From contig CABUJV010000019.1 of the NCBI GenBank assembly GCA_902492005.1, positions 1 through 38,699 of the forward strand: 38,699 nt of DNA. The letters are read 5' to 3'. The position numbers were made by a program, and so were the translations under genes. The notes below the pieces were generated by a model. That model was not told the DNA's origin. It was given only the letters and a program-made list of their open reading frames with translations, and made no database searches. This DNA comes from an uncultured Eubacteriales bacterium. GTDB lineage: Bacteria; Bacillota; Clostridia; Oscillospirales; Oscillospiraceae. Each line of letters opens with the position of its first letter. Position 1 is the stretch's first letter. Below, piece after piece: positions 24,616-31,916 of the stretch.

Positions 24616-25398
24616 TCAGGTTATCAGCAGACTCAGCAGATACAGGACTGCCATATGGACGGGATAGAACCAATAGAAAAACCATTTGCAGCTGCGCCCC
24701 GGGCGGCCGTTGTAGCGGGCCAGAAGGGGGAGCGCAGCCCAGGAGAAGAGCAGGCACAGAAGCCGGTAGGGGATGTAAAAGCCGGTGAGCCAGGGGAGAT
24801 AAGACGAAACATTCTCCCAGATACGGCCGGACAGCGCCAGCTCCAGTGGAAAGTGGACCAGATAGGTGACCGCCATGGCCAATCCCAGGCAGAGCAGGCG
24901 CCGGTCCAGCCGGGGACCGCAGAGGAAAAGGGCCGCCACATTGGCCACGCCTGCGCCGCCGTAATCCACGTGGAAGAGCTGGCCCAGCAGGACCAGCGCG
25001 GCGGCGGGGAGGAGGGCGAAAAACGGATGCAGGCCCTGCTCCCGCAGCAGGCGGTAAAACCAGATTCCCAGGGCGGCGAAGAAGAAGGTGGCGATGACAC
25101 TGCCGCTTTGCCCGCCGGTGGCGATCAGGGCCACCACATGGGTCAGCGCGCCAAAGAGTCCCAGGCGGAGCAGGTAGCGGCGAAAATCATGGGTGTAGAG
25201 GCAACCCTCAGCCACAAAGAAAGCAAAGATCGGGAAGGCCGGGCGTCCCGCGTACCGGAAGAGATGGTACAGCAGATCGTTGGGGCCCGAGACCGCCGCC
25301 ATGGGAGCAAAGAGCATGCCGACGTGATCGATGACCATGGATACACAGGCCAGGTATTTGAGCTGCGCGCCGGTCAGGCCACTCCTGTGTCCCTCCAT
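24616..25398 (-). CDS. TraX-family membrane protein inside the pur operon
   Basis: 260-aa protein with about eight membrane helices. It matches the TraX family (F-pilin N-acetyltransferase homologues, acyltransferase-3-like): LKYLACVSMVIDHVGMLF at the N-terminus, RYAGRPAFPIFAFFVAEG after it, and WFFYWFYPVHMAVLYLLSLL at the end. No pilus or conjugation gene is nearby. In Firmicutes such chromosomal TraX proteins probably acylate some envelope component. The start is 8 nt after the purH stop and has no clear ribosome site, suggesting translational coupling; it is 13 nt before purD. It is co-transcribed with purine genes but has no known purine role. Confidence 0.88.
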   Translation of the reverse strand: MEGHRSGLTGAQLKYLACVSMVIDHVGMLFAPMAAVSGPNDLLYHLFRYAGRPAFPIFAFFVAEGCLYTHDFRRYLLRLGLFGALTHVVALIATGGQSGSVIATFFFAALGIWFYRLLREQGLHPFFALLPAAALVLLGQLFHVDYGGAGVANVAALFLCGPRLDRRLLCLGLAMAVTYLVHFPLELALSGRIWENVSSYLPWLTGFYIPYRLLCLLFSWAALPLLARYNGRPGRSCKWFFYWFYPVHMAVLYLLSLLIT

Positions 25399-25406
25399 GC
25401 GGCTGT

Positions 25407-26579
25407 TTAATGGTGGAACAGCCGGGTGCCGGTGAAGGCCATAGCGATGCCGTATTTATCGCAGGTGGCGATGACATGGTCGTCCCGGATGGAGCCGCCG
25501 GGCTGGGCGATATAGGCCACGCCGGACTTTCGGGCCCGCTCTACGTTGTCGCCAAAGGGGAAGAAGGCGTCAGAGCCCACGGACACGCCGCTCTGGGTGG
25601 CAATCCACTCTCTGCGCTCGGCGGGGGTCAGAACCTCCGGCCGGACCTGGAAGGTGTTCTGCCACACGCCGTCGGCCAGCACGTCCTCATACTCGTCGGA
25701 GATATAGAGGTCGATGGCGTTGTCCCGGTCGGGGCGGCGGATGCCCGGCACAAACGGGAGGCCCAGGACCTTGGGGTGCTGGCGCAGGTACCAGTTGTCC
25801 GCCTTGTTGCCCGCCAGGCGGGTGCAGTGGATGCGGGACTGCTGCCCCGCGCCCACGCCGATGGTCTGGCCGCCCTTGGCGTAGCAGACCGAGTTGGACT
25901 GGGTGTACTTCAGGGTGATGAGGGAGACCAGCAGATCCCGCTTGGCCGCCTCGGGCAGGTCCTTGTTGGCGGTGACCAGATTGGACAGCATGGCGGCATC
26001 GATCTTCAGGCTGTTGTGGCCCTGCTCGAACCAGATGCCGAAAATCTGGCGGCGTTCGATCCCTGCCGGGACATAGGAGGGGTCGATCTGGATGACATTG
26101 TAGCCGCCCTTGCGCTTGGTCCGGAGAATCTCCAGGGCCTTGCCGGTGTAGCCCGGGGCGATGACACCGTCAGAGACCTCCAGGGCCAGATAGCGGGCGG
26201 TCTGCTCGTCGCAGACGTCGGAGAGGGCGCACCAGTCGCCGTAGGAGGACAGCCGGTCGGCGCCACGGGCCCGGACATAGGCGGAGGCGATGGGGGACAG
26301 GTCCATGCCCTCGGCAAAATAGATCTTCCGCTCCAGGTCAGTGAGCTCGCTGCCCACGGCGGCGCCGGCGGGGGAGACGTGCTTGAAGGAGGCGGCGGCG
26401 GGCAGGCCAGTGGCCTGTTTCAGCTCCTGGACCAGCTGCCAGGAGTTGAGGGCGTCCATAAAATTGATGTAGCCGGGCCGGCCGTTGAGGACCTGCAAAG
26501 GAAGTTCGCCTTCCTGCATAAAGATGCGGGCGGGCTTTTGATTGGGGTTGCAGCCGTATTTGAGTTCCAGTTCCGTCAT
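25407..26579 (-). CDS. purH: AICAR formyltransferase (PurH lacking the cyclohydrolase domain)
   Basis: 390 aa. It converts AICAR to FAICAR with 10-formyl-THF. Only the AICARFT domain is present; the ~200-residue N-terminal MGS-like IMP cyclohydrolase domain of normal PurH is missing. The catalytic Lys-His pair is K66-H67 in SFKHVSPAG. The 5' end is clean (ATG 26579 with GGAGG 8 nt upstream), so this is a true short form, not a truncation. The missing activity is supplied by the purO gene directly upstream. Confidence 0.93.
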   Translation of the reverse strand: MTELELKYGCNPNQKPARIFMQEGELPLQVLNGRPGYINFMDALNSWQLVQELKQATGLPAAASFKHVSPAGAAVGSELTDLERKIYFAEGMDLSPIASAYVRARGADRLSSYGDWCALSDVCDEQTARYLALEVSDGVIAPGYTGKALEILRTKRKGGYNVIQIDPSYVPAGIERRQIFGIWFEQGHNSLKIDAAMLSNLVTANKDLPEAAKRDLLVSLITLKYTQSNSVCYAKGGQTIGVGAGQQSRIHCTRLAGNKADNWYLRQHPKVLGLPFVPGIRRPDRDNAIDLYISDEYEDVLADGVWQNTFQVRPEVLTPAERREWIATQSGVSVGSDAFFPFGDNVERARKSGVAYIAQPGGSIRDDHVIATCDKYGIAMAFTGTRLFHH

Positions 26580-26592
26580 GGCGGAAGCCTCC

Positions 26593-27297
26593 TTATTGAT
26601 GCTTGTTGTGGAGGACGGTCGAAGTCTGGCCGCTCTCCAGGTCGATAAAGCGCACGAACAGGGACACCTTGTTGTCGGCGTTGAGGCTCTGCCACAGCTC
26701 TGCCGCCAAGGTCTCGGCGTCGGGGGCGGCGATTGCCGCGGCCCTGGGCTCGCCCGTAAAGGAGGGCAGCGGGCTGCCGTCTCCATCATAGGTGCTGATA
26801 AAGTGGCCCTGCCCGGCGATGGGGGCGTCGTACTCGAAGAAGAACCGCTGGCAGCAGGCGGGGTCGCCCTGGGCGGACTTCAGGATGGACAGACGGTAGG
26901 CGCCGTCAGGGCGGACCATACCGGAGATGCGGGGGGTGTAATTGGGGCCGTCAGGCTCGAATTCCCGGGTGCGCAAGGCCCGGACCCAGCCTTCGCCGCG
27001 CCGGAAGGCCTCGGCCACCGTGTCGGTCTGGTCGCCGTTGGTAACGATAGTGGTACCCTCCACCACCCGGACCGGGTGATAGATGATGAGGGAGGGGTCC
27101 GTCATCCTGGATTCGTCAAAAGCCCGGGTGCGGATGCCGTCGTCCGTCTCTTCAAAGATGCGGTTGCGGCTGTTCTCGCTGCGGCCCATGATGAAATAGG
27201 CGATGACCGCCTTCCTGCCGTCGGCAGAGCGGCCCAGCAGGATGCCCCGGCCGGGATAGGAGTTGGCGCGGAGGGATTCGTTCAGATTCATCAGCAT
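26593..27297 (-). CDS. purO: IMP cyclohydrolase, PurO type
   Basis: 234 aa of the archaeal-type IMP cyclohydrolase family, which closes FAICAR to IMP. The N-terminus (NSYPGRGILLGRSADGRK) and the blocks AVIAYFIMGRSENSRNR and IYHPVRV fit the family. This protein plus the formyltransferase-only PurH replaces bifunctional PurH. It overlaps purN by 7 nt and precedes purH by 13 nt. AGGAGG lies 7 nt before the ATG. Confidence 0.9.
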   Translation of the reverse strand: MLMNLNESLRANSYPGRGILLGRSADGRKAVIAYFIMGRSENSRNRIFEETDDGIRTRAFDESRMTDPSLIIYHPVRVVEGTTIVTNGDQTDTVAEAFRRGEGWVRALRTREFEPDGPNYTPRISGMVRPDGAYRLSILKSAQGDPACCQRFFFEYDAPIAGQGHFISTYDGDGSPLPSFTGEPRAAAIAAPDAETLAAELWQSLNADNKVSLFVRFIDLESGQTSTVLHNKHQ

Positions 27298-27944
27298 GAT
27301 GGCTCCTCCTTTTTACATGCGGGCAGAATGTGGACGGTCCGGCCCTTTACGACCAGCCGGTCCTGACAGAACAGCGACACGGCCTGGGGGAGAATGACCC
27401 ATTCGGCCTGCTCCATCACCCGGCGCTGAAGGGTTTCGGGGGTATCCCGATCCTGTATATCCACCGCCCTCTGAAGAACGATGGGGCCGCCGTCGGGCTC
27501 CTCGTTGACAAAGTGGACGGTGGCGCCCGTCACCTTGACCCCGTACGCCAGGGCCCGCTCATGGACGCGGAGGCCGTAATAGCCCGCGCCGCAGAAGGAG
27601 GGAATGAGCGCCGGGTGGACGTTGAGGATGCGGTTGGGATAGGCCGCCACCATCTCCTCCGTGAGGATGTGGAGGAACCCGGCCAGCACCACCAGGTCGA
27701 TGTCCAGGTGCTGGAGCCGTTCCACGATGGCGCGGGTCATCTCCCGATTGCCCGGGAAATCCTTCCGGGCCACTACATAGCCGGGGATGCCGGCGGCTTT
27801 GGCCCGCTCCAGGGCGTAGGCGGCGGGGGAAGAGGAGAGGACGGCGGCGATGGTCCCGTTTTGGATGGCTCCGGCCCCCTGAGCGTCGATCAGGGCCTGG
27901 AGATTGGTGCCGCCGCCGGAGACGAGTACGGCAATCCTCTTCAT
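27291..27944 (-). CDS. purN: Phosphoribosylglycinamide formyltransferase
   Basis: 217 aa; folate-dependent GAR transformylase (third step). The catalytic triad equivalents are N108, H110 (NVHPALIPSF) and D151 (EEPDGGPIV). The phosphate-binding start VLVSGGGTNLQALID is intact. It overlaps purM by 4 nt and purO by 7 nt. The C-terminus has a short Cys/Lys tail. Confidence 0.96.
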   Translation of the reverse strand: MKRIAVLVSGGGTNLQALIDAQGAGAIQNGTIAAVLSSSPAAYALERAKAAGIPGYVVARKDFPGNREMTRAIVERLQHLDIDLVVLAGFLHILTEEMVAAYPNRILNVHPALIPSFCGAGYYGLRVHERALAYGVKVTGATVHFVNEEPDGGPIVLQRAVDIQDRDTPETLQRRVMEQAEWVILPQAVSLFCQDRLVVKGRTVHILPACKKEEPSC

Positions 27945-28981
27945 ACCAGCACGACGCCTTCGTCGCCCTTGACCACCGAGCCGATGATGTAGGCCCGCTC
28001 CCCGGCGCGGCAGAGGAAGTTCTTGGCGTGTCCGATCTCCTCTCTAGGGATGGCGATGACCAAACCCACACCCATGTTGAAGGTGTTATACATGTCCCGT
28101 GCATCAATCTTGCCCTGCTTGGCGATGAGGTCGAAGATGGGGGGGACGGGGAAGGATGCGGTTTCGATGCGGGCGGTGAGGCCCGGCTTCATCATTCGGG
28201 GCACGTTCTCATAGAGGCCGCCGCCGGTGATATGGCTGATCGCGCGGATGTGGACTCCGTGCTTGAGCAGGCACCGAATGGCCTTGACATAGATGTGGGT
28301 GGGCTTGAGCAGCTCCTCGCCCAGGGTGCAGCCCAGCTCGGCTACATGGGTGTTCAGGGTCTTGGCGTCCTCGCCCAGCACCTTGCGGATCAGGGAGAAG
28401 CCGTTGGAGTGGACGCCGGAGGAGCCCAGACCCACCAGCAGGTCGCCCTCCTGCATGGCGGAGCCGTCCAGCATGTTCTCCTGGTCGGCGATGCCCACGG
28501 AGAATCCGGCCAGATCATACTCGTCGGCGGGATAGAAGCCGGGCATCTCGGCGGTCTCGCCGCCGATGAGGGCGCAGCCGGCCTGGCGGCAGCCCTCTAC
28601 CACGCCGGAGACAATGGCCTCGACGCGCTCAGGCACGTTCTTACCGACGGCCAGGTAGTCCAGGAAAAAGAGAGGGGCGGCGCCGGAGCAGACGATGTCG
28701 TTGACGCACATGGCCACGCAGTCGATGCCCACGGTGTCGTGCTTGTCCAGGATAAAGGCCAGTTTCAGCTTGGTGCCCACGCCGTCGGTGCCGGAGACCA
28801 GAACAGGCTTCTGGATGCCCTCCAGATTGGGGGCAAAAAGCCCGCCGAAGCCGCCAAGCGTGCCGATGACGCCGGGAATGTAGGTGGATTCCACCAGAGG
28901 CTTGATCCGGTTGACGGCCTCATAGCCGGCAGTGACGTCCACACCGGCGGCGGCATAGGATTCGGAGTGAGAATTTTTCAT
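27941..28981 (-). CDS. purM: Phosphoribosylformylglycinamidine cyclo-ligase (AIR synthetase)
   Basis: 346 aa, PurM/ThiH-type ATP-binding fold. It forms AIR from FGAM. Marks: YAAAGVDVTAGYEAVNRI, GTDGVGTKLKLAF, DCVAMCVNDIVCSGA, GGETAEMPGFY and SHITGGGLYENVPRM. Length is typical. It lies 6 nt after the purF-like gene. No purL (FGAM synthetase) is seen in the window, so that step must be encoded elsewhere. Confidence 0.97.
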   Translation of the reverse strand: MKNSHSESYAAAGVDVTAGYEAVNRIKPLVESTYIPGVIGTLGGFGGLFAPNLEGIQKPVLVSGTDGVGTKLKLAFILDKHDTVGIDCVAMCVNDIVCSGAAPLFFLDYLAVGKNVPERVEAIVSGVVEGCRQAGCALIGGETAEMPGFYPADEYDLAGFSVGIADQENMLDGSAMQEGDLLVGLGSSGVHSNGFSLIRKVLGEDAKTLNTHVAELGCTLGEELLKPTHIYVKAIRCLLKHGVHIRAISHITGGGLYENVPRMMKPGLTARIETASFPVPPIFDLIAKQGKIDARDMYNTFNMGVGLVIAIPREEIGHAKNFLCRAGERAYIIGSVVKGDEGVVLV

Positions 28982-28987
28982 AGGTCG

Positions 28988-30409
28988 TTATTCCTTTCCT
29001 GTCCAGCAGTAGGTGCAAATCTGATCGCGGTCGATGCCGATGGCCTCCAGCAGGCCGTCCAGGGACTGATAGCCCAGGGAGTCAAAACCCAGCGTTTTGC
29101 AGATGCTCTGGAGCATACAGGCTCCCCGCTGGGTGGAGGCGTCGGCGTATTCGTCCAGGTGCTCCTGCCCCTCGTCTCCCTCCAGCTCCTGCACCGTTTT
29201 CCGGGCCAGCAGCTCCATATCGGAGTTGCTGCGGGAGAAGTTCAGAAACTTGCAGCCGTACATGATGGGGGGACAGGCGGAGCGCATGTGGACCTCGGCG
29301 GCTCCGGACTCGTAGAGAAATTCCACCGTCTCCCGAAGCTGTGTGCCACGGACGATGGAGTCATCCACGAAGAGGAGCTTTTTGCCCTCAATGAGCGCAG
29401 GAACGGGGATCTGCTTCATTTTGGCCACCTGGTTGCGCACGTCCTGGTTGGCGGGCATGAAGGACCGGGGCCAGGTGGGGGTGTATTTGACAAAGGGGCG
29501 GGCAAAGGGCTTGCCGCTGCGGTTGGCAAAGCCGATGGCATGGGGGACGCCGGAGTCGGGGACGCCGGCCACATAATCCACCTTGGGCAGGCGGCCCTGC
29601 TGCACCTCGTCCCGGGCCATGATCTCGCCGTTGCGGTAGCGCATGACCTCCACGTTGACCCCCTCGTAGTTGGAGTTTGGGTAGCCGTAGTAGGTCCAGA
29701 GGAAGGCGCAGATCTTCATCTGCCTTCCAGCGGGGGAGAGGGTCTCCCACCCTTCGGCGGTGACCCGAACGATCTCCTGCGGACCCAGCTCATAGGCGTC
29801 CTCATAGCCCAGCTTGTGATAGGCGAAGGATTCAAAGGAGACGCAGCAGCCGTCCTCGTTTTGGCCGATGAGCACCGGCAGGCGGCCCAGGCGGTCCCGG
29901 GCGCACAGGATGCCGTCCCGGGTCAGGATAAGGATGGTGGCCGAGCCGTCGACTTCCTCCTGGGCGTGACGGATGCCGGAAATCAGGTCGTCCTTCTGAT
30001 TGATGAGGGCGGCGGTGAGTTCGGTGGCGTTGACCTTCCCAGAGCTCATGGCCATGAACTGGTGGCCGTGGTCGGAGAAATAGGTTTCCACCAGTGCGCC
30101 GGCATTGTTGATGATGCCCACGGTGGTGATGGCGTAGAGGCCCAGGTGGGAGCGCACCAGCAGAGGCTGGGGGTCGGTGTCGCTGATGCAGCCGATGCCG
30201 GAGCAGCCGTGGAAATCGGCCAGGTCCTTTTCGAACTTGGTGCGGAAGGGGGTGTTTTCAATGTTGTGGATCTGCCGCTGGAAGCCGTCGTGCTCATCGT
30301 AGATGGCCATTCCGCCCCGGCGGGTGCCCAGGTGGGAGTGATAGTCCACGCCGAAGAAGAGGTCCAGCACGCAGTCCCGCTTGGAGACCGCGCCAAAAAA
30401 GCCCCCCAT
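28988..30409 (-). CDS. purF: PurF-like amidophosphoribosyltransferase lacking the glutaminase Cys
   Basis: 473 aa, the first committed step of purine synthesis by homology. The PRTase domain is intact: VAGVPDSGVPHA and the PRPP loop FVDDSIVRGTQ (347-357). Cysteines at C234, C386, C465 and C468 align with the four 4Fe-4S ligands of Bacillus-type PurF. The N-terminal Ntn glutaminase domain is kept in length but not in chemistry. The protein begins MGGFFG instead of the (propeptide)-CGxFG nucleophile. The usual GHxRY block reads GCISDT, and the usual HNG oxyanion block reads TVGIIN. The nearest early Cys is C13. An upstream start is excluded because purC ends 3 nt before. It may use free ammonia or a separate glutaminase, or have another role. 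Similar MGGFFG proteins exist in other anaerobes. Confidence 0.88.
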   Translation of the reverse strand: MGGFFGAVSKRDCVLDLFFGVDYHSHLGTRRGGMAIYDEHDGFQRQIHNIENTPFRTKFEKDLADFHGCSGIGCISDTDPQPLLVRSHLGLYAITTVGIINNAGALVETYFSDHGHQFMAMSSGKVNATELTAALINQKDDLISGIRHAQEEVDGSATILILTRDGILCARDRLGRLPVLIGQNEDGCCVSFESFAYHKLGYEDAYELGPQEIVRVTAEGWETLSPAGRQMKICAFLWTYYGYPNSNYEGVNVEVMRYRNGEIMARDEVQQGRLPKVDYVAGVPDSGVPHAIGFANRSGKPFARPFVKYTPTWPRSFMPANQDVRNQVAKMKQIPVPALIEGKKLLFVDDSIVRGTQLRETVEFLYESGAAEVHMRSACPPIMYGCKFLNFSRSNSDMELLARKTVQELEGDEGQEHLDEYADASTQRGACMLQSICKTLGFDSLGYQSLDGLLEAIGIDRDQICTYCWTGKE

Positions 30410-30412
30410 GGA

Positions 30413-31132
30413 TCACCGATCCCCCATCAGACGGCGCATGACCTCCTCATAGGCCTCCTCAGCGCCGCCCAGATCCCGGCGGAAGCGGTCCTTGTCCAGC
30501 TTCTCGTGGGTGGTCTCGTCCCACAGGCGGCAGGTGTCGGGGGAGATCTCGTCGGCCAGCACGATGGTGCCGTCGCTGGTCTTGCCGAACTCCAGCTTGA
30601 AGTCCACCAGGTCGATGCCGATCTCCTTCATGAAACCCTTGAGCAGGTCGTTGACCATGAAGGCGTACTTTTGGATGAGGTCGATCTCCTCCCGCGCGGC
30701 CAGCTTGAGGGCCAGGGCGTGATAGGCGTTGAGCAGGGGGTCGCCCAGGCCGTCGTTCTTATAGGAGAACTCAATGGTGGGCTCGTCGAATACGATGCCC
30801 TCCTCCACGCCGTAGCGCTTGGCGAAGGAGCCTGCGGAGATGTTGCGGATGATGACCTCCAGAGGTACGATGGAGACCTTCTTCACGGCAGTCTCCCGGT
30901 CGGACAGCTCTTCCACATAATGGGTGGGAACGCCCTGCGCCTCCAGCCGGCGCATGAGATTGTTGGTCATGCGGTTATTGATGGCGCCTTTGCCGGTGAT
31001 GGTGCCCTTCTTGAGGCCATTGAAGGCAGTGGCATCGTCCTTATAGGAGACGATGACCACCTCAGGGTCTCCGGTGGCGAACACTTTCTTTGCCTTGCCC
31101 TCGTAGAGCTGCTCCTTCTTCTCGTAAGCCAT
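30413..31132 (-). CDS. purC: SAICAR synthetase
   Basis: 239 aa; joins CAIR and aspartate to give SAICAR. Marks: EQLYEGKAKKVF, KKGTITGKGAINN, VEVIIRN-type LEVIIRNISAGSFAKR, and the C-terminal LADEISPDTCRLWD. Length is normal for the short bacterial form. It lies 1 nt after purE. Confidence 0.97.
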   Translation of the reverse strand: MAYEKKEQLYEGKAKKVFATGDPEVVIVSYKDDATAFNGLKKGTITGKGAINNRMTNNLMRRLEAQGVPTHYVEELSDRETAVKKVSIVPLEVIIRNISAGSFAKRYGVEEGIVFDEPTIEFSYKNDGLGDPLLNAYHALALKLAAREEIDLIQKYAFMVNDLLKGFMKEIGIDLVDFKLEFGKTSDGTIVLADEISPDTCRLWDETTHEKLDKDRFRRDLGGAEEAYEEVMRRLMGDR

Positions 31133-31133
31133 C

Positions 31134-31628
31134 TCAAAATTCCTCCGTCTGTATTTTTTCGTCCTTTTGGGAAACTTCGTCGGCCATCTGGGCCTTGAAG
31201 GCAGTGAGCTTATCGGCCAGCGCCCCGTCCGAGAGGGCCAGCATCTGGGCGGCCAGGATGGCGGCGTTGTCGGCGCCGTCCACGGCCACGCAGGCCACGG
31301 GGATGCCCTTGGGCATCTGAACCATGGACAACAGGGAATCCAGACCTCCCATCATCGAGGTCTGGATGGGTACGCCGATCACAGGCAGGGTGGTATAGGC
31401 GGCGATGACGCCGGCCAGATGGGCGGCCTTGCCGGCGGCGGCAATGACCGCCCCGAAACCGTTTGCCCGGGCGGCGGAGGCAAACTGCTCCGCGGCGGCG
31501 GGGGTGCGGTGGGCGGAGATAACCCGGACCTCCACGGGAATTTCAAAGGACTTGAGGCGCTTGATGCAGGGTTTCATGACCTCCAGATCGCTGTCGGAGC
31601 CCATGACTACGGCGACTTTTTTACACAT
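31134..31628 (-). CDS. purE: N5-carboxyaminoimidazole ribonucleotide mutase
   Basis: 164 aa, class I PurE, which moves the carboxyl of N5-CAIR to give CAIR. Marks: MGSDSDLEVM, SAHRTP, AAGKAAHLAGVIAAYTTLPV, GVPIQT and LSMVQMPKGIPVA. First gene of the operon, with AGGAGG 8 nt before its ATG. No purK is next to it, which is common in Clostridia. Confidence 0.97.
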   Translation of the reverse strand: MCKKVAVVMGSDSDLEVMKPCIKRLKSFEIPVEVRVISAHRTPAAAEQFASAARANGFGAVIAAAGKAAHLAGVIAAYTTLPVIGVPIQTSMMGGLDSLLSMVQMPKGIPVACVAVDGADNAAILAAQMLALSDGALADKLTAFKAQMADEVSQKDEKIQTEEF

Positions 31629-31656
31629 ACGGTCTTCCTCCTAAAAACAAAACAAA

Positions 31657-31686
31657 GCAGGCCATCCGCAAAAACAGATGGCCTGC
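31657..31686 (-). terminator. Leader terminator in front of purE
   Basis: Minus strand GCAGGCCATC (31677-31686), a 10-nt loop and GATGGCCTGC (31657-31666): a perfect 10-bp stem. It is followed by TTTGTTTTGTTTTT. It ends only about 12 nt before the purE ribosome site, so it must be bypassed for operon expression. This is a transcription attenuator. Confidence 0.85.
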
Positions 31687-31798
31687 CGATCGGTTACCGA
31701 TTGAAATTGGACGCATTGCGGCCCTTGCAAACGCCTTGACCATTCCCGTGGGAGATGTACAGAAAAAGCACTATTTCCGCACTCCTTTGTCCGTATTC
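31687..31798 (-). ncRNA. Putative structured purE leader RNA (unassigned)
   Basis: About 110 nt between the promoter and the leader terminator. Pairings visible by eye on the minus strand: GGAC with GTCC closing most of the region, GGAG with CTCC around a small inner hairpin, TGCGG with CCGCA, and ATCGG-TAA-CCGAT just before the terminator. I do not recognise the consensus of the purine, ZTP, PRPP, THF or T-box leaders. The position argues for a riboswitch or protein-bound attenuator sensing a purine-pathway signal; this is inference. Confidence 0.5.
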
Positions 31799-31805
31799 GA
31801 ACAAA

Positions 31806-31834
31806 ATATTATCCCATTTTGCACGGGTTTACAA
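31806..31834 (-). promoter_or_regulatory. Promoter of the purine operon
   Basis: Minus strand TTGTAA (31829-31834), a 17-nt spacer, TAATAT (31806-31811). A GATAAT reading with a 15-nt spacer is the alternative. The remaining 80 nt to the glycosyltransferase stop at 31917 show nothing else. Confidence 0.7.
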
Positions 31835-31916
31835 GGGCGGAAAATCAATTTCGTAGGCTTTCACAACATCCCCTGCGATTCGGAATCCAGCCTTGGCAAT
31901 TCTTGCTGTTGAACCG

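Noticed and set aside
28028..31198. A 1056-codon open frame on the plus strand opposite purM, purF and purC
   Set aside because: It is the antisense image of three well-conserved purine genes in GC-rich DNA. The product is Gly/His/Val-rich with no recognisable domain, and it has no promoter or ribosome site.
31626..31745. A ~40-codon frame inside the purE leader running to the purE start (minus strand)
   Set aside because: There is no Shine-Dalgarno before its ATG, and the frame crosses the terminator hairpin. A chance open frame is as likely as a leader peptide.
31640..31880. Plus-strand frame across the purE leader reading IGRIAALANALTIPVGDV, like part of an HTH protein
   Set aside because: It has no start codon or ribosome site, runs through the terminator and promoter of purE, and has no companion conserved part.
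31829..31916. Protein-like tail (GSTARIAKAGFRIAGDVVK) just after the glycosyltransferase stop
   Set aside because: It is in a different frame from the glycosyltransferase, has no start of its own, and the glycosyltransferase ends at a normal length. Probably chance.
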